Notes: generated from the sequence alone by a model not told the origin. Positions 1 through 5,559 are shown, counted from the first letter of the stretch. The stretch is 5,559 nucleotides of DNA from Alphaproteobacteria bacterium (GCA_019237175.1 JAFAHP010000010.1:1-5559); one strand, 5' to 3'. A program made the numbers and translations.

Positions 1-1
1 C

Positions 2-508
2 CCCGGCATGCTCCTCGTCGTCCAGATGGAGGTGCCCGACCTCGAAACTGCTGCGATGATCCACCGCGTCCGGGGGGTGGGCGGCCAGGTGCTGCTCAAC
101 CTTGCCCCTGCTCGGGCGATTAACCCCAGCCTATTGAGCGAGATCGATCTCGTCGTTGCCAACCAGCAGGAGGCGGCAACTCTCGGCGCAGATGCGGCGG
201 CGGTAGGCGAAACGCTGCGCCAAGGCTTGATCGTCACGCGGGGCGCAGCCGGCGCAACTGCCTATCTCGCCGGCCGCACTGAACTGTCGATACCGGCATT
301 ACCGGTGGAGGCACTCGACACCACCGGCGCCGGCGACACCTTTGTCGGAGTGCTCGCGGCGGCACTCGATCTCGGCGCATCCCTGGAGTTGGGACTGTGG
401 CGGGCGAGTGCGGCCGCCGGGCTCGCTTGCGTGGCGCAAGGCGCACAAGGTGCGATCCCCGATGCGGCGGCAATCGATGACGCGGTGGCACGAATGCCGC
501 GGCGCTAG
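2..508 (+). CDS. PfkB/ribokinase-family sugar kinase, C-terminal part (5' end outside window)
   Basis: This is the ATP-binding C-terminal half of a PfkB-fold carbohydrate kinase, which phosphorylates a sugar or nucleoside hydroxyl in the cytoplasm. The frame is already open at the window edge, and the ATG at 8 lies in mid-domain, so the true start is upstream; about 168 codons are present against roughly 300 in the family. Visible signatures are an LNLAPAR stretch resembling the ribokinase LNPAPA segment, an NQQE motif (the family NxxE, linked to Mg/phosphate binding) at 161-172, a VTRGAAGA segment (VTLGxxG type), and DTTGAGDTF at about 317-343. The second Asp of that motif (codon 335-337) is the expected catalytic base and anion-hole residue. 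The order and spacing fit ribokinase best, but the substrate-binding N-terminal half is missing, so fructokinase, adenosine kinase or another PfkB member cannot be excluded. It converges on rppH and its TAG stop (506-508) overlaps the rppH stop. Confidence 0.88.
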   Translation, partial: PGMLLVVQMEVPDLETAAMIHRVRGVGGQVLLNLAPARAINPSLLSEIDLVVANQQEAATLGADAAAVGETLRQGLIVTRGAAGATAYLAGRTELSIPALPVEALDTTGAGDTFVGVLAAALDLGASLELGLWRASAAAGLACVAQGAQGAIPDAAAIDDAVARMPRR

Positions 509-1014
509 AGGTGTCGCTCCGCGGCCGTGGCGCGCGCCGCGCGGCAATATGAACGAAACTCGCCGAGAATCTCGACGTACACTTGGCGTTTGAAGGCAAC
601 AATCAACTGGGGCAGTTCCTCGGGATCGACCCAGCGGAAGGCGTCGAACTCGGCGTGTTTGGATCCGAGGTCGATGTCCGCATCGCAGCCGGTGAACCGC
701 ATCAGAAACCATTTTTGGCGCTGGCCGCGAAATCGGCCGCCCCAGCGCCGGGGGGCGAGTTCCGGCGGGAAATCATAGGTCAGCCAGTCTCGGCTTTCGG
801 TTATGATTTCCGCCTTGGCAGTGCCGATTTCCTCCTCGAGTTCGCGCATCGCCGCTTGGCGCGGGGTTTCCCCCCAGTCAATCCCGCCTTGCGGCATCTG
901 CCACGCTGGTGCTCCCGGCGTGTCCGCACGGCGGGCGACAAGCACCTCGCCGCTCCAGTTGATCAGCATGATGCCGACACATTCCCGATAGCGTGTCCTC
1001 TCGGTTCCCAGCAT
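505..1014 (-). CDS. rppH: RNA pyrophosphohydrolase RppH (Nudix hydrolase)
   Basis: Cytoplasmic Nudix hydrolase of 169 residues that, in this family, removes pyrophosphate from the 5' end of triphosphorylated RNA and so opens transcripts to RNase E decay; relatives also hydrolyse dinucleoside polyphosphates. A complete Nudix box is visible: G43-x5-E49-x7-R57 E L E E E I G64 T, with the usual last hydrophobic residue replaced by Thr. The N-terminal YRECVGIMLIN, the WQMPQGG lead into the box, GQRQKWFLMRF (about 97-107) and EFDAFRWV are typical of the RppH/IalA group rather than generic Nudix enzymes. I chose the ATG at 1014 over the adjacent GTG at 1017, because GGAG (1021-1024) lies 6 nt from the ATG but only 3 nt from the GTG. 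It sits 39 nt behind ctpA and is probably in the same transcript. Its TAG stop overlaps the stop of the convergent sugar kinase. Confidence 0.93.
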   Translation of the reverse strand: MLGTERTRYRECVGIMLINWSGEVLVARRADTPGAPAWQMPQGGIDWGETPRQAAMRELEEEIGTAKAEIITESRDWLTYDFPPELAPRRWGGRFRGQRQKWFLMRFTGCDADIDLGSKHAEFDAFRWVDPEELPQLIVAFKRQVYVEILGEFRSYCRAARATAAERHL

Positions 1015-1020
1015 CACGCG

Positions 1021-1024
1021 CTCC
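1021..1024 (-). promoter_or_regulatory. Ribosome binding site of rppH (decides start)
   Basis: GGAG on the minus strand, 6 nt before the ATG at 1014. The in-frame GTG immediately upstream (1017) would be only 3 nt away, so the ATG is preferred. Confidence 0.6.
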
Positions 1025-1053
1025 GTGAAGAGTACGCGCGCCCGGTTTCGTCC

Positions 1054-2349
1054 TTAGTTGAGCGACCGAGCGTTGTACATAGCCATGCCGCGCAACATGT
1101 CGACAGCGCGCGTCATTTGGTAATCGGCGGGAGTCCCCATAATCGTCGGATCGACCGAACTCGAAATGTCGGCATCGTCGACCGAATCATCGGTTTTGGC
1201 AGTGGATGCGTCCGCAACTTTCATTCCCTTCTTATCGGACGGCGATTCAATCTTGGCCGCTTCGATGACGATATCGGGCTCAATGCCCTTAGCCTGAATC
1301 GACCGCCCGGACGGCGTGTAGTAGCGCGCCGTTGTCAGTCGCATCGCGCCGTGTCCGGGCAGCGGGATGATCGTCTGCACCGACCCTTTGCCGAACGTAC
1401 GCGTGCCCAGCAGGATGGCCCGGTGGTGGTCCTGCAAGGCGCCGGCAACGATCTCACTGGCCGATGCGGATCCGCCGTTGATCAACACCGCTATCGGCAG
1501 CCCCGCTGCGATATCGCCGGGTTTGGCGTCGAAGCGCTGCGCATCGTCGGGGTGGCGGCCGCGAGTCGACACAATCTCGCCTTTTTCGACAAATGCATTG
1601 GCAACAGCGACCGCCTGGTCGAGCAGCCCACCCGGATTGTTGCGCAGATCAAGTACGATCCCACGCAATTTGTTGCCTGCTTGCTGCTTGATGCTCTTGA
1701 TCGCGTTGTTGAGCCCGACGTCGGTCTGCTCGTTGAACGATGTGACTCGAATATAGCCGATATCGTCGCCCACCAGACGGGAACGAACCGATTGGATGCG
1801 GATTGTTGCGCGGGTCAGCTTTACGTCAAAAGGATCGCGCCCCTTGCGCTGGATCGTCAATCGGATCTCGCTGTTCACCGGCCCCCGCATCTTGTCGACG
1901 GCCTGCGGCAAGGTCATTCCTTGCACCGGCTGACCATCGAGCGCGACGATCAAATCCCCGGGTTTCAGCCCGGCCCGCGCCGCGGGCGTATCGTCGATCG
2001 GCGATACGACTTTGACAATCCCGTTCTCCATCGAAACTTCAATACCCAGCCCGCCAAACTCCCCGCGGGTCTGCACCTTCATGTCGTCGAAATTCTTGGT
2101 ATTCAGATAATTCGAATGCGGATCGAGCGAGGTCAGCATGCCGTTGACCGCCGATTCGATCAGCGAATCGTCATCTACTTTGCCGGCAAAGTCGGCCCGT
2201 ACATGTTCAAAAACCTCACCAAACAGGTTAAGTTCCTGGTAAGTCTCAGACGAGTTAGGCGCCTTCGGGGCGGCGTTTCCAATATCGTGCCGCAATGAAA
2301 AGGCCAATACCGCTGCGGCACTTACCGCAACCAGCCGCAAACGCCTCAT
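1054..2349 (-). CDS. ctpA: S41-family C-terminal processing (tail-specific) protease, CtpA-like
   Basis: Exported serine protease of 431 residues that cleaves proteins near their C-termini in the periplasm; family members process envelope substrates such as peptidoglycan hydrolases. Residues 1-27 look like a signal peptide (RRLR, then a hydrophobic stretch, cleavage plausible after Ala27). A helical N-terminal segment (about 35-95) is followed by a PDZ domain (about 98-180, starting FGGLGIEV) that recognises substrate tails, then the S41 catalytic core (about 190-362). The catalytic Ser296 lies in GGSASASEI, Lys321 in FGKGSVQ and Gln325 four residues later. The 25-residue Ser-Lys and 4-residue Lys-Gln spacings match the known Ser/Lys/Gln triad of CtpB and Tsp. 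The tail (about 365-405) is rich in Asp, Ser and Lys and looks disordered. The start is ATG with AGGGTGA (2354-2360) four nt upstream. Next comes rppH; upstream is gpmI, 87 nt away. Confidence 0.95.
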   Translation of the reverse strand: MRRLRLVAVSAAAVLAFSLRHDIGNAAPKAPNSSETYQELNLFGEVFEHVRADFAGKVDDDSLIESAVNGMLTSLDPHSNYLNTKNFDDMKVQTRGEFGGLGIEVSMENGIVKVVSPIDDTPAARAGLKPGDLIVALDGQPVQGMTLPQAVDKMRGPVNSEIRLTIQRKGRDPFDVKLTRATIRIQSVRSRLVGDDIGYIRVTSFNEQTDVGLNNAIKSIKQQAGNKLRGIVLDLRNNPGGLLDQAVAVANAFVEKGEIVSTRGRHPDDAQRFDAKPGDIAAGLPIAVLINGGSASASEIVAGALQDHHRAILLGTRTFGKGSVQTIIPLPGHGAMRLTTARYYTPSGRSIQAKGIEPDIVIEAAKIESPSDKKGMKVADASTAKTDDSVDDADISSSVDPTIMGTPADYQMTRAVDMLRGMAMYNARSLN

Positions 2350-2353
2350 GTAT

Positions 2354-2360
2354 TCACCCT
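2354..2360 (-). promoter_or_regulatory. Ribosome binding site of ctpA
   Basis: AGGGTGA on the minus strand, ending 4 nt before the ATG at 2349. It supports that start. Confidence 0.6.
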
Positions 2361-2387
2361 ATGATTGCTGCGAGGACCGCTGAGCGA

Positions 2388-2417
2388 ATAATACGGGGGT
2401 GAGCCGCCGCCGATCAA
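2388..2417 (-). promoter_or_regulatory. Candidate sigma70-type promoter for ctpA-rppH
   Basis: On the minus strand, TTGATC (2412-2417) and TATTAT (2388-2393) are separated by 18 nt. They match the -35 and -10 consensus at 4/6 and 5/6 positions. Transcription would begin near 2381, giving a leader of about 30 nt before the ctpA ATG. The site lies wholly within the 87-nt gap between gpmI and ctpA, which is otherwise GC-rich. This is inferred from sequence match only. Confidence 0.45.
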
Positions 2418-2433
2418 GAACGGTGCGAAACTG

Positions 2434-2454
2434 CGGCTAATCGGCGCTCAGCCG
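2434..2454 (-). terminator. Hairpin at the end of gpmI, possible weak terminator
   Basis: Arms 2434-2440 and 2448-2454 pair over 7 bp (one G-U in the minus-strand RNA) around a 7-nt loop, overlapping the last codons and stop of gpmI. In the minus-strand RNA only a short UUU run follows, so termination there would be weak. In plus-strand RNA the arms are followed by GUUUUCC. A chance hairpin in GC-rich coding DNA is a real alternative. Confidence 0.25.
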
Positions 2455-4002
2455 GTTTTCCTGCAAGCGAATTAAGGACCGGCCGGTCATCGATGCCGGT
2501 TTGTCGATCCCGAGAATGTCGAGCAAGGTTGGCGCCACATCGGCCAGCCGCCCGTCTTCGAGCCGGGCGACGATACTCGGAGGATGGACAATCAGAAACG
2601 GCACCCTGTTCAAGGTGTGCGCCGTGTGCGGCCCTCCGGTTTCCGGGTCGCGCGTCATCTCGGCGTTGCCATGGTCGGCAGTGACAACCAACGTGCCGCC
2701 CGCTTGTTCAACTGCCGCCGCGACCCGCCCAAGGCACAGATCGATTGTCTCGACCGCCTTGACCGCGGCGTCGAGGCGGCCGGTATGCCCGACCATGTCG
2801 GCATTGGCATAGTTTACCACGATTACATCAAAGCGCCCGCCCTCGATCGCATCGACAAGCTTGTCGGTGACTTCGAGCGCTGACATCTCCGGCTGCAGGT
2901 CATAGGTGCGAACTTTGGGCGAAGGCACCAGTATCCTCTCTTCGCCAGGAAACACCGTCTCCCGCCCACCGTTGAAAAAGAACGTGACATGCGCGTATTT
3001 TTCGGTCTCGGCGATGCGCAACTGGGTAAGGCCTGCTTTGGCGATCACCTCGCCGAATGTGTCCCCGAGGTTTTCGGGGGGAAACAGCGTGCGGAGAAAC
3101 CGGTTCAGTTCGGTCGAATATTCGACAAGGCCGAGCGCCGTGGAAAAGCCGACCAGCCGGGCGCGCGGAAAGCCGCTGAAGTCAGGGTCGAGCAAGGCGG
3201 CGGCGATCTCTCGGATACGGTCGGCACGAAAATTCGCAAGCAGTAGGCCGTCCCAATCACGCATACCTCGATATCCGCCGATCACCGTGGGCCGGGCAAA
3301 TTCGTCAGTCTCACCACGGGCATAGGCAGCCTCGATCGCGTCGATTGCCGTGGGCGCGATCTCGCCTTTAGCATTGGCAATGGCCTCGTAAGCCTGTGCC
3401 ACTCGGTCCCAACGCTTGTCGCGGTCCATCGCGTAGTAGCGGCCGCTGATACTCGCGACAACCAGGTCATCCACCCCGGCGACATTGTTCTGAAATTTCT
3501 TGAGGTAAGTCACAGCCGCCGTCGGCGGCGTATCCCGACCGTCAAGAAACGCGTGGACCGCCACCGCCACCCCGGAGGTTGCGACTATTCGGGCGAGCGC
3601 GGCGATCTGGTCCTGATGCGAATGAACGCCGCCCGGCGATAAGAGACCCATAACGTGAGCGGTGCCGCGGTTCTCCTTGAGGCGTCCGATGAAATTGCGC
3701 AGATCGGGCATTTGCACGAGCTCGCCCGAGGCGATCGCCGCGTCGATGCGCGGTAAATCCTGCATCACCAGCCGGCCCGCGCCGAGGTTGGTGTGTCCGA
3801 CTTCTGAATTGCCCATCTGCCCGTCGGGCAGCCCGACGAAATGCTCGCTTGCCTGCAACCGCGAGTGGGGCCAACGCGCCATCAGCCGGTGCCAGACCGG
3901 TAAATGCGCGCAGGACATCGCGTTGTCGGGCGCCGCGCCGCGCTCACCCCAGCCATCGAGAATGCACAGGACCAGCGGACGTGAAGCGACGGGCGATCTC
4001 AT
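2437..4002 (-). CDS. gpmI: 2,3-bisphosphoglycerate-independent phosphoglycerate mutase (GpmI)
   Basis: Cytoplasmic two-metal (typically Mn) enzyme interconverting 3- and 2-phosphoglycerate in glycolysis/gluconeogenesis through a phosphoserine intermediate. The 521 residues are the normal full length. Visible active-site elements: metal-ligand Asp16 in ILDGWG, nucleophile Ser66 in GNSEVGH, HSHQ at 127-130, GRDTPP near 155-160, the substrate-binding FRADR at 258-262, Lys335 in EKYAHVTFF, Asp402 and His406 in NADMVGHTG, Asp443/His444 in ADHGN and His462 in PHTAHT. All expected metal and phosphate ligands are present, so the enzyme should be active. The ATG at 4002 is preferred: GAGG (4012-4015) lies 9 nt upstream, while the in-frame TTG at 4011 would touch that ribosome site. 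It has its own 145-nt upstream gap carrying an inverted repeat, and is followed by ctpA 87 nt on. Confidence 0.97.
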   Translation of the reverse strand: MRSPVASRPLVLCILDGWGERGAAPDNAMSCAHLPVWHRLMARWPHSRLQASEHFVGLPDGQMGNSEVGHTNLGAGRLVMQDLPRIDAAIASGELVQMPDLRNFIGRLKENRGTAHVMGLLSPGGVHSHQDQIAALARIVATSGVAVAVHAFLDGRDTPPTAAVTYLKKFQNNVAGVDDLVVASISGRYYAMDRDKRWDRVAQAYEAIANAKGEIAPTAIDAIEAAYARGETDEFARPTVIGGYRGMRDWDGLLLANFRADRIREIAAALLDPDFSGFPRARLVGFSTALGLVEYSTELNRFLRTLFPPENLGDTFGEVIAKAGLTQLRIAETEKYAHVTFFFNGGRETVFPGEERILVPSPKVRTYDLQPEMSALEVTDKLVDAIEGGRFDVIVVNYANADMVGHTGRLDAAVKAVETIDLCLGRVAAAVEQAGGTLVVTADHGNAEMTRDPETGGPHTAHTLNRVPFLIVHPPSIVARLEDGRLADVAPTLLDILGIDKPASMTGRSLIRLQENRLSAD

Positions 4003-4011
4003 AACGTTCAA

Positions 4012-4015
4012 CCTC
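4012..4015 (-). promoter_or_regulatory. Ribosome binding site of gpmI (decides start)
   Basis: GAGG on the minus strand, 9 nt before the ATG at 4002. The alternative TTG at 4009-4011 directly abuts it, so a start there is unlikely. Confidence 0.5.
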
Positions 4016-4032
4016 AGACGGCAGGCGTGATC

Positions 4033-4038
4033 TCTATA
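4033..4038 (-). promoter_or_regulatory. Weak candidate -10 element for gpmI
   Basis: TATAGA on the minus strand, 30 nt before the gpmI ATG, matches 5 of 6 positions of the sigma70 -10 box. I see no convincing -35 at the right distance. If used, the inverted repeat at 4057-4082 would overlap the -35 region and could act as an operator. Confidence 0.2.
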
Positions 4039-4056
4039 CGCGAAACCGCCCCGGCT

Positions 4057-4082
4057 GCCTAATGTTCCAGCGCACGTTAGGC
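4057..4082. repeat. Imperfect inverted repeat upstream of gpmI
   Basis: Arms GCCTAATGT (4057-4065) and ACGTTAGGC (4074-4082) are inverted copies matching at 8 of 9 positions, with an 8-nt centre. The repeat lies in the 145-nt non-coding gap 4003-4147, about 55 nt upstream of the gpmI ATG. It could be a binding site for a dimeric regulator, or a hairpin ending the upstream transcript, although no U-run follows it on either strand. Confidence 0.4.
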
Positions 4083-4147
4083 TGAATCAAATAGCGCGGG
4101 AATGCGAGGCGGCTGGGCGACCGTCCAATGATAAACTGGCTTAGAAG

Positions 4148-4567
4148 TTATTTGCCTTTTGAAGGCGCAGACGGCGATGGCGGCGTATTCGGCGCGGGCG
4201 AGATGATGATCGGCGGCTGCATTTGTCGCGCGGCGGTGATAGAGTTTGCGATCGCGGTGGCGACCCCGACCAGCTCCTGCCGCGTCATCGCCACCTCCCG
4301 TGAGATTGATTCCTGCGTCTGATCGATTCTCTGCAAACCATACACGCCGAACCCGACGATCATAGCAGCAAGCACACCGCCTATCGCAGCCGTTGCGCCG
4401 ATGGTCAAATTCTGCGAATGCCGCAACCCCTCGATGGACGCCTCCAGGCGCGCGATGCGTTCGGCGAGATCAGCTGGCATCAGAGGAGCACCATTGCCAG
4501 ACGGCGGGCCGCGGTCGGGTTTTATCGGGACGACGTTGTCGCCCCGAGTTCCTTCGTCCGCCGCCAT
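4148..4567 (-). CDS. Hypothetical single-pass membrane protein with coiled-coil segment
   Basis: I do not recognise a named family. The 139 residues divide into a polar N-terminus (1-30, containing NVVPIKPDRG), a short heptad-like charged helix (about 33-50, LAERIARLEASIEGLRH), one clear membrane segment (about 54-78, Gly/Ala/Ile/Val-rich), a second amphipathic helix (about 79-105) and a Pro/Ser-rich tail ending SKGK. The layout recalls small phage- or prophage-associated helix-plus-membrane proteins such as the XhlA type, but with a longer C-terminal part; that comparison is by shape only. The start is ATG at 4567 with AGGA (4578-4581) about 10 nt upstream. An internal ATG at 4480 would remove the overlap with the upstream gene but lacks a better ribosome site. 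The first 46 bases overlap the end of the zinc-ribbon gene in another frame, suggesting translational coupling. Confidence 0.72.
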   Translation of the reverse strand: MAADEGTRGDNVVPIKPDRGPPSGNGAPLMPADLAERIARLEASIEGLRHSQNLTIGATAAIGGVLAAMIVGFGVYGLQRIDQTQESISREVAMTRQELVGVATAIANSITAARQMQPPIIISPAPNTPPSPSAPSKGK

Positions 4568-4827
4568 TGTTCGAAAGTCCTACCGTCGATTAGCCTCAGG
4601 TTTCCACAGTTTATGCAGCTCAACGGAAGAAACGCCACCGTTGCTTGGGCGGAGAATACAACCGGACCGTGTCCGCTCCCGACCGTTAGATAGATATACT
4701 CGGTCGGCTCGGGATAACTCATCCAGCGATCGGTGCCGCAGAGCTCGCACTCGCTGTGCTTCCACTTCTCGGCGATGAACTCGCGGACATCGTCTACCAG
4801 AATCCGCTGGACCTCTACCTCGGCCAT
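4522..4827 (-). CDS. Small two-CxxC zinc-ribbon-like protein, function unknown
   Basis: Predicted soluble protein of 101 residues. An N-terminal helix ending FIAEKWKHS (18-25) leads into CELCG (Cys27, Cys30), followed by Trp35, a beta-rich middle, and a second knuckle CINCG (Cys71, Cys74). Four cysteines in two CxxCG pairs about 40 residues apart suggest one structural zinc site. The pattern KW-few residues-CxxCG-x3-W, then a later CxxCG, resembles a recurrent group of small uncharacterised bacterial and phage zinc-ribbon proteins; that is from memory and not verified. No catalytic residues are apparent, and the C-terminal charged tail (after about 85) overlaps the next gene. The start is ATG at 4827 with AGGAAAG (4832-4838) upstream, a good ribosome site. 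It lies 103 nt downstream of the ThDP-enzyme gene. Confidence 0.75.
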   Translation of the reverse strand: MAEVEVQRILVDDVREFIAEKWKHSECELCGTDRWMSYPEPTEYIYLTVGSGHGPVVFSAQATVAFLPLSCINCGNLRLIDGRTFEQWRRTKELGATTSSR

Positions 4828-4831
4828 CGAT

Positions 4832-4838
4832 CTTTCCT
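4832..4838 (-). promoter_or_regulatory. Ribosome binding site of the zinc-ribbon gene
   Basis: AGGAAAG on the minus strand, with its AGGA core 7 nt before the ATG at 4827. This supports the reality of this short gene and its start. Confidence 0.55.
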
Positions 4839-4887
4839 AACCAGCGGCCTCAAGCCGTCGACCCCCGCCTCGATATGCGAAGCGAGG

Positions 4888-4914
4888 GCCGGATTCACGA
4901 ACCGACAGTCCGGC
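4888..4914. repeat. Short inverted repeat downstream of the ThDP-enzyme gene
   Basis: GCCGGA (4888-4893) and TCCGGC (4909-4914) are perfect 6-bp inverted arms around a 15-nt centre, just past the stop of the ThDP-enzyme gene in the 103-nt gap 4828-4930. It might help end that transcript, but no U-run follows, so factor-dependent termination or chance are equally possible. I see nothing else convincing in this gap. Confidence 0.25.
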
Positions 4915-4930
4915 GGGCTGTCCCTTGGGA

Positions 4931-5559
4931 TCACGGAAAGCGCGAGACGTCCTCCGCCTTCTCAGTGATGAATTCGAGGAGCGCCGGAATGCCCTCGCGG
5001 GTCTTGGCGATGCCCCGACGGATCGCCGCCTGGATCTCGTTCGGCTCGGTCACCCGCTCGCCATAACCGCCGAGCGCCTTGGCGAAATCGGCATAATGAC
5101 CGCTGATGTCGGTCGACCGGTACTTCTCGGTCGCCACCGGCATGACCTTAAGCTCGATCGCCATCGAGAAATTGTTCATCAAAATCGACAGAATCGGGAG
5201 GCGCTCGCGCACTGCCGTCTCGAAATCCATGCCGGTAAAGCCGATCGCCGCATCGCCCCAAACATTGATGCAGAGCTTGTCGGGTTTCGCCAATTTGGCC
5301 CCCATCGCCAGCCCTAATCCGTAGCCAAGCTGGGTCGTCTTGCCCCAGCCGATGTAAGAGAGCGGCACTTCGCTGACCCAGAACGGCGACAGCTGGTCGC
5401 GTGGGCTGCCGGCGTCATGCGTGATGATCGTGTTTTTGACATCGACCGCGTGCAGCAACTCCCAGATCACGCGGTAGGGCGACAGCGGCTTGGTGTCTTG
5501 CGTCAGCCGCGGCATCCACTTTCCCATCCACTCTTCTTTGAGCGCACGGATCTCACGCG
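4931..5559 (-). CDS. Thiamine-diphosphate-requiring enzyme, C-terminal part (acetolactate synthase-like; 5' end outside window)
   Basis: About 209 C-terminal codons of a ThDP-dependent enzyme of the acetolactate synthase / oxalyl-CoA decarboxylase superfamily, normally 550-600 residues; the frame runs off the right edge, so no start is visible. This part is the pyrophosphate-binding (PP) domain. Counting from the Met at 5527, it shows ITHDAGSPRDQ (35-45), the Gly-rich IGWGKTTQLGYGLGLAMGAK (59-78), and the ThDP/Mg motif GDA (91-93) followed after 24 residues by Asn118-Asn119. The usual motif is GDG...NN; here the third Gly is Ala, as small-residue variants (GDS) occur in oxalyl-CoA decarboxylases. 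MNNFSMAIE after it differs from the NNxxxG of biosynthetic acetolactate synthases. I therefore infer a catabolic or uncharacterised member rather than IlvB/IlvI; substrate unknown. The stop is TGA at 4931. Confidence 0.88.
   Translation of the reverse strand, partial: REIRALKEEWMGKWMPRLTQDTKPLSPYRVIWELLHAVDVKNTIITHDAGSPRDQLSPFWVSEVPLSYIGWGKTTQLGYGLGLAMGAKLAKPDKLCINVWGDAAIGFTGMDFETAVRERLPILSILMNNFSMAIELKVMPVATEKYRSTDISGHYADFAKALGGYGERVTEPNEIQAAIRRGIAKTREGIPALLEFITEKAEDVSRFP

Noticed and set aside
521..545. Very GC-rich palindromic stretch (GGCGCGCGCC at 529-538) just past the kinase stop, as a terminator
   Set aside because: It lies inside rppH coding sequence, has no following T-run on either strand, and GC palindromes are common in such DNA.
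583..2298. A 571-codon plus-strand open frame running across rppH and ctpA
   Set aside because: It is antisense to two confidently identified genes and crosses their junction. Its translation is Arg/Asp/His-rich with no recognisable motif, as expected of a GC-rich shadow frame.
2906..3325. Several plus-strand open frames of 60-140 codons opposite gpmI
   Set aside because: gpmI on the other strand has every active-site motif intact. These frames have no domain signatures and overlap one another.
4084..4088. GAATC (GANTC, the CcrM methylation target of alphaproteobacteria) next to the gpmI inverted repeat
   Set aside because: The same 5-mer pattern occurs elsewhere in the window, including inside genes, so a single copy here is not evidence of cell-cycle control.
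4148..4827. The small gene pair as a toxin-antitoxin module
   Set aside because: Size and overlap are suggestive, but neither protein shows a known toxin fold, DNA-binding antitoxin domain or autoregulatory palindrome directly upstream.
4886..4912. A GGTTCGTGAATCC stretch on the minus strand resembling a tRNA T-arm, possibly a tRNA remnant or attachment site
   Set aside because: The T-stem does not pair properly, there is no acceptor, D- or anticodon arm nearby, and no direct repeat of it is seen in the window.

Overview
The window is GC-rich bacterial chromosomal DNA, densely coded and almost entirely on the minus strand. Its gene content is an S41 protease (CtpA-like) followed closely by the Nudix enzyme RppH, with cofactor-independent phosphoglycerate mutase (GpmI) just upstream. 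This fits an alphaproteobacterium, where a gpmI / ctpA / rppH neighbourhood is common. I cannot place it at order or genus level from sequence alone. There is no sign of rRNA, tRNA, CRISPR or an intact insertion sequence.

Layout. At the left edge (2-508, plus strand) is the C-terminal half of a PfkB/ribokinase-family sugar kinase, the only plus-strand gene. It converges on rppH, and the two stop codons share one CTAG palindrome at 505-508. Reading leftward on the minus strand from the right edge come: the C-terminal third of a thiamine-diphosphate enzyme (4931-5559, cut by the window edge); a 101-residue two-CxxC zinc-ribbon-like protein (4522-4827); a 139-residue single-pass membrane protein with coiled-coil character (4148-4567), which overlaps the previous gene by 46 bases; gpmI (2437-4002); ctpA (1054-2349); and rppH (505-1014).

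How the genes relate. ctpA and rppH are 39 nt apart, and a plausible sigma70-type promoter lies before ctpA, so they are probably co-transcribed: a periplasmic tail-specific protease and a cytoplasmic RNA 5'-end pyrophosphohydrolase. gpmI (lower glycolysis) lies 87 nt upstream of ctpA and has its own 145-nt leader carrying an imperfect inverted repeat. The two small overlapping genes between the ThDP enzyme and gpmI look like an accessory insertion into otherwise housekeeping surroundings. They are the least explained part of the window. Most of the window is ordinary core metabolism and RNA/envelope maintenance; I see no clear new defence or mobile system.
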